Positions 1-12,880 of a stretch of DNA of 64,000 nt are shown one piece after another (within the stretch, counting starts at the first letter, position 1; the number at the start of each line of letters is the position of its first letter). This DNA is from Rhynchonema sp. JSB1_4 (Eukaryota; Nematoda; Chromadorea; Monhysterida; Xyalidae): positions 44,822 to 108,821 of the forward strand of contig JASAMV010008508.1 of assembly GCA_030248065.1 (NCBI GenBank), read 5' to 3'. The notes under the pieces were generated by a model, which was given only the letters and a program-made list of their open reading frames with translations, had not been told where the DNA came from and ran no database searches. The translations under genes were made by a program, and so were the position numbers.

Positions 1-3000
1 ACCGATCCGTTATGATCGTCTCGAGCCTGAACGAATATTGTTGCGATTAAAACTTGCAAAAAGTTGAAATTCGCGAAACAGCAGCTAAACATGGATGCCC
101 AACGGACTGGACAACATCACAGCACTTCGCTAACAATTGATAGGGTTAGAGGTCGGGGGGGGGGGGGGGGTACCCGACACCCGACATCTCTCAAACCCTA
201 ACAATCGACCAACAAAACAACCAACCATGGCAACATCACAGCGAACACGGCGCACGGCAGCACACATGCGTCCAGGTTCTCGTCCGAGTCCGAATCCGAC
301 ATTGATTGCTCCTTGTCTCCGTCGGACATGTGACCATTCTGCTCGTGCGCTGTTTTCGGATAGACCATGTCTGCAGCAGTAATGGATGCAACTGATTACA
401 TTGGCTACGATTGCAAAAAAGGCATCTATCACTTAGACGTGACGTGGTTCGATGGTTGTGTCGACATCACTTGCTGCCCCATTTTCTTGAGTGGCAATCA
501 CAGCACACAGAGTTGCTATCGCTTGCAGAAACCGATATTCTTGCTTGCCATTCTACGTCGCTAAATCGTGAAACCGAAACGGTTACCCCCGGAATAAAAT
601 CAGATATCGACACCAGGTTCGGTTCCTAACTCGTTCAATCCGGACTGAATCAACCATAAAGCTGGCCGGAATTAGGCACCGATATTTGATTTCACTTGCA
701 GAGATATCCGATTGGTTTCGCGATTTAACGATTGGGAAGACTCAGTTTGTTGGTGAACAAGATCGTCCGTTTTCATCCAAGAAAATGGCAGTGTTAGGTG
801 ACGTTCGACACCCTTTCATAAAATAAACAGCCTCCCATTACGACCAATGCCCAACCGACCGTGCAGTTCATTCAACAGTCGCGTTGTCTGAGTCGACAAT
901 GGTTCCTGCGTCCATTCGGCGTTCAATTGTGTGGCCGGATGGTGCACACGCAAGCTGTTGTATGCGAACGCGTCAACTGCGAACGAACCAGTATTCAATG
1001 CTGCTATTCACAAACATAAAGGCACTCGTTCAAAGAATAAAGAAACGAACGCACCAAATTTCCGCGCACAGGTGCATTGAGCCATCGCCATATTGACGCA
1101 TTCAATCCATATTTGTACGCACACTGACGCGACCAGCGGTGACGACAACAGAGCCAGTACGTCGGTGACCACGCATTCAATCAGACACAAACATTGACCG
1201 GCATTGGGTGACGTCACACGGTCGCTGTTGATACGGACCAAGATGCGATGCAGCGTCGTCAGACAATCGTACGGTTGGGCGTGCAACTGCCAATTGTAAA
1301 CTTGGATAACTTTGATAAGTATCGTACACATTCACATTCTCGTTCCGGACAACCCGAAAAAACCGTTTTTTCCGTGACCCGAAAACTTTTCCGTTTATTT
1401 TTCCGTGGGTGCTTTTGGAGAAATATCGGTACTATACAGTGGTGTCGTTGGGAAATCAAAAAGTCAGGATACCGGATACCCAAAATGAAAAATCTCGGAT
1501 ACCAGGGAGGGGGTTGCCCCCAAAATAAAAGATCTCGAATACCCAGTGGGGGGTTGTTCAAAAAAAGGTAATTTTTAGGGGAAAATTAGGCAAAATTGGT
1601 GTTGGAAGCGCAAAAAATGGTCGTTTCATACACCTACACAGTGGTTTTTAAAAAAAAATTTTTTTTTATTAAAAAAATTTTTTTTAAAAAATTCGTTCCA
1701 AAAGTTAAAAAAAATTTTTTATTATTTCTAAATTCGAAAATTTCTCTATTTTTTTTGCTCTAAAAGTGCTATTTTTTGCATAAAAATTGCTACTGTTAAC
1801 ATCACCCGACCCTACCATGGGTGTATTGGGTGCCATAATCGTTGTTTTGTGGCATCTAGACATAGTGCACACACTCACATGGCCTCTCATATGATTACAC
1901 ATGTACATGTGACTGGGTGGGCATGCATTTATCCATGCAACAGACCCGAAAGCAGTGATTCGGTGTGATATTCACTCTATATTTACACTGTTTGTCACAT
2001 ATTTGCATTGGTCGTGTACCAAGAGGCAATAGTTTCACCCAAATTTGCCGTCTTGAGTGTCACAAAGCCACACCAAGGCACCCACACCACGTGGGGGAAG
2101 TGTACGGGTGTGTACCTGACTACTGTTGGTACTCATTGACCATTGTTTAGTATTGTTTTCGTGTCGTGAGTGCTTTATATGCACTTACCACACGTTATGG
2201 AAGAAAAATGCCACTATTTTTTGCTTTAGCGCTCATTTTTTTTCGTTTCGGGCAGTTTTTGGCTGGAATAAAAAAAAATTAAATTAAAAAAAACATTTTT
2301 TTTTAAAAATGGGGTTTGAATAAAAAATTTTTTTTATTAACCACTGCACCTACATACAGTGGTGTCGTCTGCGGGAACGGGTTACCCCTAGTGTCCGGTA
2401 TCTTGATTTTTTCACCCCCCACACCCCCCCCCAACCCCACAACCCCCTTTTTGATTTCCCAACGACACCACTGCTATATTACAATTTTGCCAAAAAATTG
2501 TAATGCAAAATCGATCCGTTTTTCGATTTTAGTGACAAATTGGCCCGAGCACGAAAATTAACCGGCGCAAAATGGGCCAAAAAAAGCGTGTAAAGCAAAA
2601 TCCATCGATTTCCATCGACTTCAACACTCTTCAAGAACACTCTCGTCACTCTGAACAAATTTTGCACTGAAATCATTATATTTTTCGAAATTGCGTTCCT
2701 CAGTGCTGGAACTTGATTTTTTCACCCAGGGGTATCCGGTATCCTGACTTTTTGTCCAGGGGTATCCTACCCTAAAATTTTCCCGAAAACCGTAAAAATC
2801 GCCCTTTTTACCTCCAAAATGCTCATAATGGATTGCTGGCGCAACCATAACTCCAAAAATGACCATTTGTTGCGCTTCTCCAACACCAATTTGGCACAAT
2901 CTTCTTCTAAAAATTGACCTTTTTTGCAGTATGCGCCTGTCTGACTGACAAAAGTGCCCATATTGACCGGTACAAACCCTCTCACAACCTGTCCGTTTCA

Positions 3001-6000
3001 ACACAAACATTCTTTTTTGTTGATTTCTTCTTTTTTACGTTTTGAAACTGCATGGCCTGCATTGTTTCTGTCAACTCTTTAGACCCTATTTGTAGTGTTG
3101 TTGAAACATTAATGGCTCCCAAAACGCTGGAAATAGAAAGTGAGTATAATTTATCGATCGCCATCAAAACACAAGCATAGACGTTGGTTGATGTTACACG
3201 AATGGTAATATAAGGCACGTGGGTAAAAACCATTTGCCGGCGTGCGATACATTTCGAAGGGTTTTATGGGTGCCCATTCTTGATCATAGTGTGATTTTTG
3301 AGGTTTTGTCTTGTCAGCTGACTTTGAGATCGAACGAAGCCAAACAATCTCCTCCTTGATTATTTTTAATCAGTTACTTGCGTATGAAGTTGTTAGGAGG
3401 TTAACCGCCGATTGAGATCCAAAGTAGATTGCGTGTTCAAAAAATTGACTGTCCAAAGGGATTCACTACGAGCGATATCAAACTTTATGATCGGATCGGA
3501 CCGGTCCTCCTTAGACGCGTGACTTTTTTGAATTAAGGATATCAAAAAATTTAGTTTTGCCACTAATGTGTTGTCACTGTCAGTCGGACAAGCGCATAAT
3601 ACAACACGCGGGTTATATCCCTCTGACATGTAGTAAGTCTCAAATGATACCCACACACAGCTATATCTCACATATACTTGTGTTTTTGATGTAAAAGCCT
3701 AAATCTTGGCACAAAATGCATGTAGCATCCGTTCAACTTTCCCACGATCGATCGATACTAGATTAATTCGCCACATACTTACATAGGTACTTTGGGCGTG
3801 AACCTGGTTCAGGCTTGCATACATACAGCCTGTGTAGCCTGGTTCCGTGCGTTGCCCCCAGCTGATGCCAAGCCTAGCCCAAAGCCAAAGCGTAACCTCT
3901 CGCATCCCTATTATACCATGGGGAGCGAGCAGCGAGCTCTATGAAGAAGGGTTTCATTTTTTCATTTCATTTCATATACCTACATACAGTGGTGTCGTTG
4001 GGGGGGAGGGGGTCACCCCCTTGTATCCGGTATCTTGATTTTTTCACCCAGGGGTATCCGGTATCCTGACTTTTTGTCCAGGGGTATCCTAGCCTAAAAT
4101 GTTCCGAAAACTGCAAAAATCGCCCATTTTTACCTCCAAGACGCTCGAAAACGCTTGCTAGCGCAAGCATAACCATAACCCCAAAATGACCAGTTTTGCG
4201 CTTTCAACACCGATTTTGTTCAATTTTCCTCTAAATATTGACCTTTTTTGAACAACACCCCCAGGTATCGGGGATTTATTATTTTAGGGGGCAACACCCC
4301 TGGTATCCGAGATTTTTCATTTTGGGTATCCGGTATCTGAAAATTTTGGATTTTGGGTATCCTGACTTTTTGATTTCCCAACGACACCACTGCTATATTC
4401 CAATTTTGCCAAAAAATTGTAATGCAAAATCGATCCGTTTTTCGATTTTAGTGACAAATTGGCCCGAGCACGAAAATTAACCGGCGCAAAATGGGCCAAA
4501 AAAAGCGTGTAAAGCAAAATCCATCGATTTCCATCGACTTCAACACTCTTCAAGAACACTCTCGTCACTCTGAACAAATTTTGCACTGAAATCATTATAT
4601 TTTTCGAAATTGCGTTCCTCAGTGCTGTAACTTGAAAAAAAACTTTTTTTCGAAAAAAACGTTTCTTTCCACGAAAAATAAAGACGGTTCTTTATGACAA
4701 TATAAGAACAGATTATTTGTGCGATCATACCGTCAAACGCCGTGGTTTAGAATGCGGTGGCCTGATTTTCTGATCGAAGGGATCCGGAACTTTTCGAAAA
4801 TGCAACATTCGACCGACTTGAGACAAAGTTTCGACACAGAGGACTACAAGCGAAAACTAACAAAAGGAACGTCTGTCGAAAAATTGCAGTCAAGAAACTC
4901 AAGTCACAAACTTAAACTCCTCCAATGTTGCTGCTGATGTTTTGGCCCATGTTGACACATCCACGTCGGTTTCACCCACCTTCTCAACAGTCATCCGAAT
5001 GTCGGCCTCCTTGTCGAGCTGTGCGGCTTCGGCCTGTTTCTGTTTGGCCGTCAACTTCACCAGTCCGTCTCGTCGTCGTTTCTCGGCCAACTCCTTTCGC
5101 AATGCCAATTCGGCCATCTGTTCCTTGTACGAATATAGCTTGCTCTCGCGTTTCACGTTGTGTATGTCGAGGTCGTCAACGGCACTGAGACAGTCATGCG
5201 ATTTGGGGAGGGGTATTACCTCTCAGTTACGTAGCTACATCGAGCTGAAAAGTCTACAGCCCGCAAATGATAGATGTTTGCTAGTCCCAGCTCCCTAAAA
5301 AATGGTGAAGAGCGAGCTTTACCCGTTTATTTCTTTTTTACAAAAAAATGCCCGGCCCACTACACAATTGCTGCACACATATTCCACGACCCCGACACCA
5401 ACTCACTTATCGATCACACTCGTGTCATACAATTGTCCGGCGGGATGTCGCCAGATCTGTACGTGCTCCACCGATACCGCGTTCAATTCGTCTATGTCAA
5501 GTGCCGCCAGGCGCTCACGAATGTACGACAGCACTTTGGCGGGCAGCTGATTGCCGGGCAGTTGCACCAACGACGCTGCCAGGTTGGCACGCAGCTGAAC
5601 GGATAATCATAATTGGACGCAGCCGGACTTGGTGATCTCTGTCTGGCACGTGACTTTTTTCGTATTCGAGATGTTGAAACTAGTGCCGATTGCAATTCTC
5701 GTTTGTAAGTGTCTCAAACGCACAACTGGCACGGCCAATATCACAGCTCGTAGCAACACGAGTCACGCACCCGCACGCCCACGGTTGAAACGGAATCTCG
5801 ATCCCAGAAACGTTTCAAAACAAATCCAGATCCCGAGAATTCATGGGATCCGATTCTGAATTTGAGATCCTGTTTGAACCCCACTCACGACCTTCTCACC
5901 TCCGTCAGTGACGTGTCTTTGAGCAATGTCAACAGGGTCGTCTGTGTTTCGGAATTGGCGAGAAACGCAGAACGATCGCTCATGTCAGGCACAAGCACGT

Positions 6001-9000
6001 GAAACATTTGCTGCCACAGATGAGGTTGGTGGTTGGCTGAAATAAGCAGCAACTGAAAGGCCATTGTCGAAAACAAGTGATGAGCCGACGGACGACCAGA
6101 CATACTTATGGAGAACTTTTGTTTCCGCGTGGTAACGTGATGTGGTTGCACTATCTTGAAGAACTACACATATCAATCCTATTACTCATCGTGAACTGCT
6201 TCGACATTCTTACATAATTCTCAGACGTAAGATACGTTTCGGAAAAATGTTTCAGACCGACATACGGTATGCATATAATATCAAGTTAGGCTACGTCCGC
6301 ATTACGTCGGCGACGAATGTGAAAAACGCAGCACAACTTAGTATTAAAAATTACGAAAAGCGAACAGCAATAGTTGCCCGTTTTGTACAGTTTGCGTGCG
6401 GAGCGAGCGGTTTTTGGGAGTTTAGGGTCGAAAAACACACATTTTTGGCCATGAAGATCATAAATTGATGGTTGCAAGGTACCCTCAGGAATGGTTGCAA
6501 GGTACCTATCCTCCCCCGAAGGGGTGGTTGCAAGGCACCTACCCCTTAGGGAAGTGATCCCCCTGACCCCCAGCCACTACGCTGAACCGACCCCTACGCC
6601 CAGTACCGCCCAATATTCGAGTCACCCACCCAGTATTGGCACCGAGCATGCGAGCATCGCTTCACACAACATTCGTCGCACGTCCTCCACCATTGCTGTG
6701 CCACTGCCTTCACACAATTGCAACATACAGTTGGCCAATCGACCGGCTTCGCTCGTCTCGTCGTCCTCTACAGTCGATGTTTCACTTTCTGTTGCTTTGG
6801 CTGCACGATGGAACAGCTGAAAACCAACGTCGATTGTTGTGTCACATTCTGATTGCGGATGAATCCGTTGCCAGTTGCGAACTCGGCTTCGCAGATGAGT
6901 TGTGCAGCAGATAGTCAAAGAAAACATACAGTATGACCTGAAGCCAGTTTGTTCGGTGTAGATGTGAAATTCCACCCAGAGATAAAATTTTCAACAACCA
7001 AAGTAGTGTGTAAAAGTGAGCATTTTGCAAAATGTTGTCCGGACGGCGGTTGTGACGTTTGCTACGCTTCCACCAACACCCAACTACTTTCTCAGAATGT
7101 CGATAATGACAAATATTTCGATCGAAAATCCTACCCCATGGGTAGAAATTCAAATCTACGCCAAATAAAAGCTGGCTTCTGGTCTTACGGCAACAAACGT
7201 CCGTAACTGACAGACACGGAGGACCTCAACAAGTATACACATCAACAACAGGTGCGGTCCGCCAAGCAATATGTACGCACCATTCTATCGCTATCATTAA
7301 CGCCATCAGCTCGTCCGTACACCCTCACAATCGTTCGCAAACAACTGCGAGCCAATCGTGCGCCATCGGTGATCGCCACTCGTTTCGCCGTTTGTGCGGC
7401 CCGACGCAGACTCGGACGTGTTGCCTTGCCACCGACGCACGCGTACAGCCAGGCCAGACACACATCGTCCGGGTACAGACCGGCGCCGAGATTGGACAGA
7501 ACCGGCGATGGCTGGTCCAATAGGGTACGCTCCAGCCATTCGCACAGACACAGCAGACCTGCGTTGAATGTATGTGATGAGTTTGAGGGCCGGATCAACT
7601 TTGAAGGCAAGCCCATTGGCATGGAGTTGGCTTGGACAGGGGCAAATTTTGATTGAGTTGTATTTTGTGATTGAGTTGGCACACTAATTTGGCGTAAAAG
7701 CTCTTCATTTGGTGCTGGGGAGCAACCTTTACGCTGGTCAAAATTAATGCGCCAACTCCATCACAAGTATCAGCTGAACCAAAATTTGCCTGTGCGAAAG
7801 CCAAATCCACGCCAATAGACTTGCCCACAAAGTTGATACCCTACAATGTAGGTGTCTGTGTGTGTGTGTGAATATTTCAACCGATAAAATGTTTGGTCTG
7901 CTGCGTATAGAGACACCGCTGGTCTTGTTCACCTATTCGCTCCAACAGAATCGTAAACATCAATACACACGAAAACTGCACTAATCACCATTTTCGTCCA
8001 GTACTGACAGCACGATTGGTCGTGTGAACAATTTGCTGGCGATTGTTTCGTGCCAGATTGTCGCTGACGGCAAGTTGCTCAGATCAGCTGCAATACAAAC
8101 GAAACTTGGAAAGTAGGTTTTTGAGACGTATCAACCAAAGTTGTGGTTAGGAATGCCAGTTGTGGGCTGATGGTACAGCCGTAAACTCAAGCGGCCGCAA
8201 ATGAGCGTGAGAAATCATACATGGCAGTTGACGACAAGAGTTGACGATCCGAGTTAACGACAGTACAATAAGCTCAATTGTGCGACGTACCCGTTTGCTG
8301 CGCGTGATATCTGTACAATCGTGCAAGCAGTACTGCCGCGTACAACGCCTCGGCACACTGCAACGTTTGATTGGGTTGTTTCAACGCTGATTGCACTATT
8401 CTGATCAGTTCCGGTTCGAGAGTGTGCGCCAGCGGGATTAGCTGGGCTGAAAGCAATTGCAATTCGTACATTTTATTGGAGCACAGCAAAAAGGTTCGCG
8501 GAAAATGCTCGAAGGCGCTCGACATACGGGAGAAAGCGGAAAGCATATGTCGAAGGAATAGTTGACGCGTGGTCGAGGACGGTCGTTTGGCTGAGATACC
8601 GGTCTGACGGACAATGAAACATTTAACATTTGATACAATGCAAGAAAGAAGTAAAATAATGGAAGACTGACGGCGAATATTCCATCTCTCATCAAAGGCA
8701 CGTTTTCAGACTTGAGCTTCGGCGCCCAGGCACAGACGGCGTCCAGATATGTGTCCAACATTGATTCGTTAGCTGAAGTGAAACATCACAAAATTATCTG
8801 AAAGTTGTTGCACTGCAACTCGTGGACAATGGAAGATGCAGAATGCGACAGAAATTTGCCAAAAGCAGTGCTGGATCTGTAAAGCGGCAAGGAGCGACTG
8901 CCAATCAGTTGGCCTGATGAAGCGCGCTCCCCACAGATCAGGCACCGCGCCTGAACCAGGGTTTTTATTTCAAATTTTTTCAGGTGCAATTTGCACCCGG

Positions 9001-12000
9001 ATGGCTAGATTTTAGGTGCAAATTGGCAGGCTTTACGCAATTTTAGGCACTTTTGCGTGCAAAATGTAAAAATAATAAGTGCAGTTTGCACTTAAAGTCC
9101 TGATTTGCATTAACGTGCAATTTACACCAATAGGTATATAATTTCATTCACGCAAAGGCTTGCTTCAGTAATGGCGGGCGACTATAATAGTGCAGCCGGG
9201 TTGCCTAACCTTCATCCTTTATCCATTTATCCAACTGTTCCATCATGAGTTGAGCATGTGCGTCCAAGCCAGTCACCTGAGCCGAACCGACAGAGGCAAG
9301 AGCCGCCAAGACACACGTTCGTTGTTCGGGCATGGTCAGCTTGCCTTGACTGCCTGCAAGACACATTGGTGGTTTTATAGATGGTAAGTCTTTTCAACAA
9401 CGACATTGTAAAGCCATGCGAGCGGAATAATTACACTTCCGGCGAAGCAGCAGTTGCTTCACACCTTTTCGGCTGACATTTCACAAACAAAAGAATAGTG
9501 GTACAAAAATATGGTGTAGAACGACTAATCGCACCACCAGGCTGAAGTGTTTGCCGTTCAAATTCAACAAACTAAATCGCCGCGGCATCCAACCGTTGCA
9601 GACATCGATCAAGCAACTAGCGACCGACGCCAATGCTTGTGCGTCGCTGCATTGTTTGGCGAGCGCATTCACAACCGACAAGGCTTGCGTTCGACATTCG
9701 TCGTTGGTTGAAATTAGTTGAGCTGCAAAAAGGAAGCGAAAAGAAAACCAATTGGGTGAAAAGGAGAACATGAGTGCACCAAAACTGCGCCCGAAACAAA
9801 CCTGACACGATGTTCATTATGTCATCGACATAGCCACTCAGGTCAATACGAACGTGATGCAGCAGCGCGGACACAACTAGAAAGACCACTTCCGATCAAA
9901 ACTGATGTTTCCGGTCGATTAAATAAAAATCAGGGTTGTTGTGGTGCTGTTTAACGTGCTGAGTTGAGTTTAGCGTAACGTACTCGAATTGCCACACAAC
10001 GCAGTCAACCGAAAATGATGAATGCGAATGACCCTTCCTACCGTGAATGACATTCTCCGGGTTGCGCAGCATTCCCTTCCGACAATCGGGCAACAACGAT
10101 TGCTTGAATTGGTTGTGTTCAATGTATTTCAGGAAGTGGGCGCAGATTTGCTGAAAATTTGACGAATATATGTATCATCTGGGAAACTAAAAATGACGTG
10201 TTTACTGGTCAACTTGCAACCTTCATCACAGTGCGCTTCTTCTTGATCATCAGCAGCCTCTGCCAGCATCCACCCACATCTCATTATCATTGTGTTAGCG
10301 ACAAAAATGAATCACAATGCTATGCTATCGGAGTCGAAATCTTGTTAAATGGCTTGTACGTATGCGTGGTTTGGAGCGGCAAAGCGACTCCGGTGTTTCA
10401 AATGGCCTTGGCTTATTTTACGGGGAAGAAATGTGTGGATGCCCCGAGCTGTTGCGGCCCCACAGAAAACCCATTTTTTCACCGGAAAAATTCTGGTAGC
10501 CCCCTATTTTTGGGGTAAAAATAATGGGTACATGCATTGTTTTGGCTCTGGCAAATGTCTAGCACTGACTCGGTTGCGCCGTCCATTGCAGAGAGGGACC
10601 GGCAGGCAACTGCCGAACAGCCACAAGTCAGCCAAGACACTCACGATCAACTAATAAAACAGGAAAAACTCACAGCGCCGTGTTGTGTGGGCTTGGTTTT
10701 GGTGAGCAACATGTTGGTGGCGTACATTGGCATGGCGATCGACAGCCAATCAGCGACGAACGTTTGTCGATTCAAACACAACGCGAACACGGCAATCAAC
10801 GCCAGCGTGTGCTCCGCGTTGGCACACTGTTCTTGGGCGACACCGTCGCGAACGCGCACCATCAGCGCCACTCGCTGCAACGACACACGCGTATCATGGT
10901 GTATTCATCAAGTTGTATGTTTTTTTCGACAATATCATCAAGTAAACTGTGCCAGCCACAAGATCCGACCAACGTGTTTCAACAAGAGCGTCATCTTCTG
11001 CGTCAATAAAGCGGTGCATTTCTTGTTCGTACAACTCGTCAACGTGAATGAGACGGCAGACAAAGCGTTGATCTGAGAAAGACGGACAGACTGTAGTCCA
11101 AGATTATTGGAATGAACAATAAAAAACAAAACATTCACCAGAGTTTGTAGCTGATTATTGTTGAGATTGGCGTCAATCGATCGTAACAAATGACAAAGCA
11201 GCTTCATGCCATGTTTGATCACTTTACAGCTGCTCGGGCTGAGATGAAATTGTACATTTATTTGTCAAATCGCTACTCCCTTTTGTGTTTGAACTTGACC
11301 AGAGAAAACTGCACCATTTATGACTTACGTGCAAATCTGGTGATTTACTTTTGCGCAAGCCAGTGAAACATTATCAGCCACAGTCGCAATAACAGCACAG
11401 CCGTGGTGCTGGCACAAGGAAGATAGAAAGGACTGAAAACGGTGCAAGAAATCATCGAAAGAAAACCGAATTCGAACATTTTGAACACAACACAATGTGG
11501 TCACCATAAAGAAAACACGGTCGAAAAAAGCAGCATCATGTCAACTAGTTAGTTCTTGGGGGAAGGGGTCCCCCAGAAGTACACTAACCGCTTCGAACAA
11601 GGTGCACTAATACAGTAACCGCCTCGCCGGACCAGGAACTACACTGATACCAACCAACCTCTGCTAAGCGCCTCGAACCGATCTGTTGGTACCGATACAA
11701 CGATGCTTGCATCACCAAGTTGGCAAGAATTTTCGCCGCCGGCTCGGGACATGTTCCTGAAAAAGGGTGACGACTGACGGTGACGAGCACAGTGACTAAC
11801 TGAAAAAAACCGTTTTATCTCCGGGAAAAAACCTTTTTCGGATCCCGCAATATTCGAAAATAAATGGGTGAGTCGTTCGTGGATGGTAAGTTTTTTTTTG
11901 AAGGCGGGTTCCTGACTACGGTAGCTTCAACACTGCCAGCATACGTACCGGAGCCTCAGCATAGGTAAGATACCGGAACCGACGCTTTGCCGATACCGCT

Positions 12001-12667
12001 CTTCGCACGCTGATTCCCTTGCGAATCTACCGTAGTCAAGAACCCGCCATCAAAAAACCTTCCATCCAAGATCACGGTAGTTAGTTACCCAAATAAATTA
12101 CCCGGAAAAATTACCGGTAGTTTATTTAAAATGAAAATTAAAACTTTTGGCCGCCGACGCCGGCACCGACTTTTTTCCGACAACGACACCGAGCCCTGTT
12201 TATTTTTCCGAGAAAAAATGTGTTTTTTTTGTTTGAAAATGGCGAAAAATTTTCTTGGGGGTTCACACCTAAGTTACAAAATCGTTCTAAAAACCATAAG
12301 GAAACAAAAAATTGCTCAAAAATCCGTGTTTTTGATTTCGGAATTCCTTAAGTACTGCTACCGGTAATTTATTTGAAAAAAACGGTTTTTTTTTCAAAAA
12401 AATAAACTGCGGCGTTTTCACGCAATTTTTCAACTCCGAAAAAGTATAAACAGGAGCATCACTCAAAATTGCTGATATTGTATGATATCGCTGTGCATGC
12501 ACGTAGTTCAAAGAAAAGAATATAAAGAACGACGCGGAGAAAACTAAAACAAACTAACGAAAATCTGGATGTTTGACCAAATCCGAATAAATTTGCTTTT
12601 GACGACACAAGCTCGAGTCATTCACATTGGCAGCGAACTTCTTCATTGCTTCTTTCAGGTCTGACAT
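1..12667 (-). CDS. GCN1: GCN1, translational activator of the eIF2-alpha kinase GCN2 (N-terminal half, split gene, runs off window)
   Basis: GCN1 is a very large cytosolic HEAT-repeat protein that sits on stalled or collided ribosomes and helps uncharged tRNA activate GCN2. The start is the ATG at 12667 ([15 protein letters not shown]), like the family N-terminus. Exons with matching splice phases: 12667-12559, 11756-11659, 10874-10674, 10150-10042, 9876-9802, 9722-9594, 9353-9210, 8772-8672, 8603-8291, 8087-7989, 7932-7882, 7558-about 7250, 5594-5407, 5184-4980, 1286-1055, 976-842, 370-226, 26-1. Less certain exon edges lie near 11420-11349, 11238-11139, 11072-10974, 6935-6630 and 6100-5900. 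Diagnostic matches to animal GCN1 recalled from memory: RNPENVI then [71 protein letters not shown] followed by [17 protein letters not shown]. About 1,000 of the usual 2,600 residues are present. Seen: exon matches and phases. Inferred: a working gene whose 3' half lies outside. Confidence 0.93.
1287..4979 (-). repeat. 3.7-kb GCN1 intron filled with duplicated and inverted transposon remnants
   Basis: Between the exon ending at 4980 and the one starting at 1286 no GCN1 coding sequence is seen. The intron holds copies of an element with ends CAGTGGTGTCGTTGGGAAAT and its complement. The block at about 1435-1620 recurs inverted at about 4187-4394. Short and longer copies lie at 2357-2474 and 3987-4394. 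The flanking sequence 2475-2710 is almost identical to 4395-4633, and 2711-2822 resembles 4033-4140. Poly-A/T runs occur at 1645-1760 and 2270-2340. The small open frames here are repeat-derived and I do not call them genes. Confidence 0.8.
3987..4394. mobile_element. MITE-like element, CAGTGGTGTCG termini
   Basis: The left end reads CAGTGGTGTCGTTGGG and the right end CCCAACGACACCACTG, perfect terminal inverted repeats of 16 bases over a 408-base element with no coding capacity. The interior contains GGGGTATCC/GGTATCCTGA motifs. A shorter relative with the same ends lies at 2357-2474, a half copy at 1435-1620, and a diverged one near 56180-56540. It lies in a GCN1 intron. Confidence 0.7.
11881..12067. 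mobile_element. Short inverted-repeat element in GCN1 intron 1
   Basis: Arms of about 40 bases are near-perfect complements. The left arm starts GGATGGTAAGTTTTTTTTTG and continues to ACTACGGTAG. The right arm starts CTACCGTAGTCAAGAACCCG and ends TTCCATCC. There is no open frame of note. It is a MITE or foldback remnant in the intron after the first GCN1 exon. Confidence 0.65.
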
Positions 12668-12880
12668 TGTTTATTGATCGGTGGCGCGCACACCTCATCA
12701 AACGGAAGTGTTCCTATCTGCCGAAAGGAGGTTAATTCGGGGTGTGGGTCACAAAAATTTTAAACCAACCTTATGGTGACAAACGGAAAAAAAATCGTTT
12801 TTTTCTGAAAAAAGGAAACAACCCGTTTCTTTCGGAGCTCGGTAATCAGTGTAGTTCAGTTCAATACAGTACGGTACAGT
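12668..12880. promoter_or_regulatory. Upstream region of GCN1 (5' UTR and promoter presumed)
   Basis: This stretch directly precedes the GCN1 start codon on the minus strand. No TATA box or other core element can be named. The plus-strand word CCTCATCAAACGGAAG at about 12696 recurs in similar form at 17270 (CCTCATCAAACGAAAG). A run of GTACAGTTCAGTTCAG-type repeats begins at about 12850. Confidence 0.3.
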
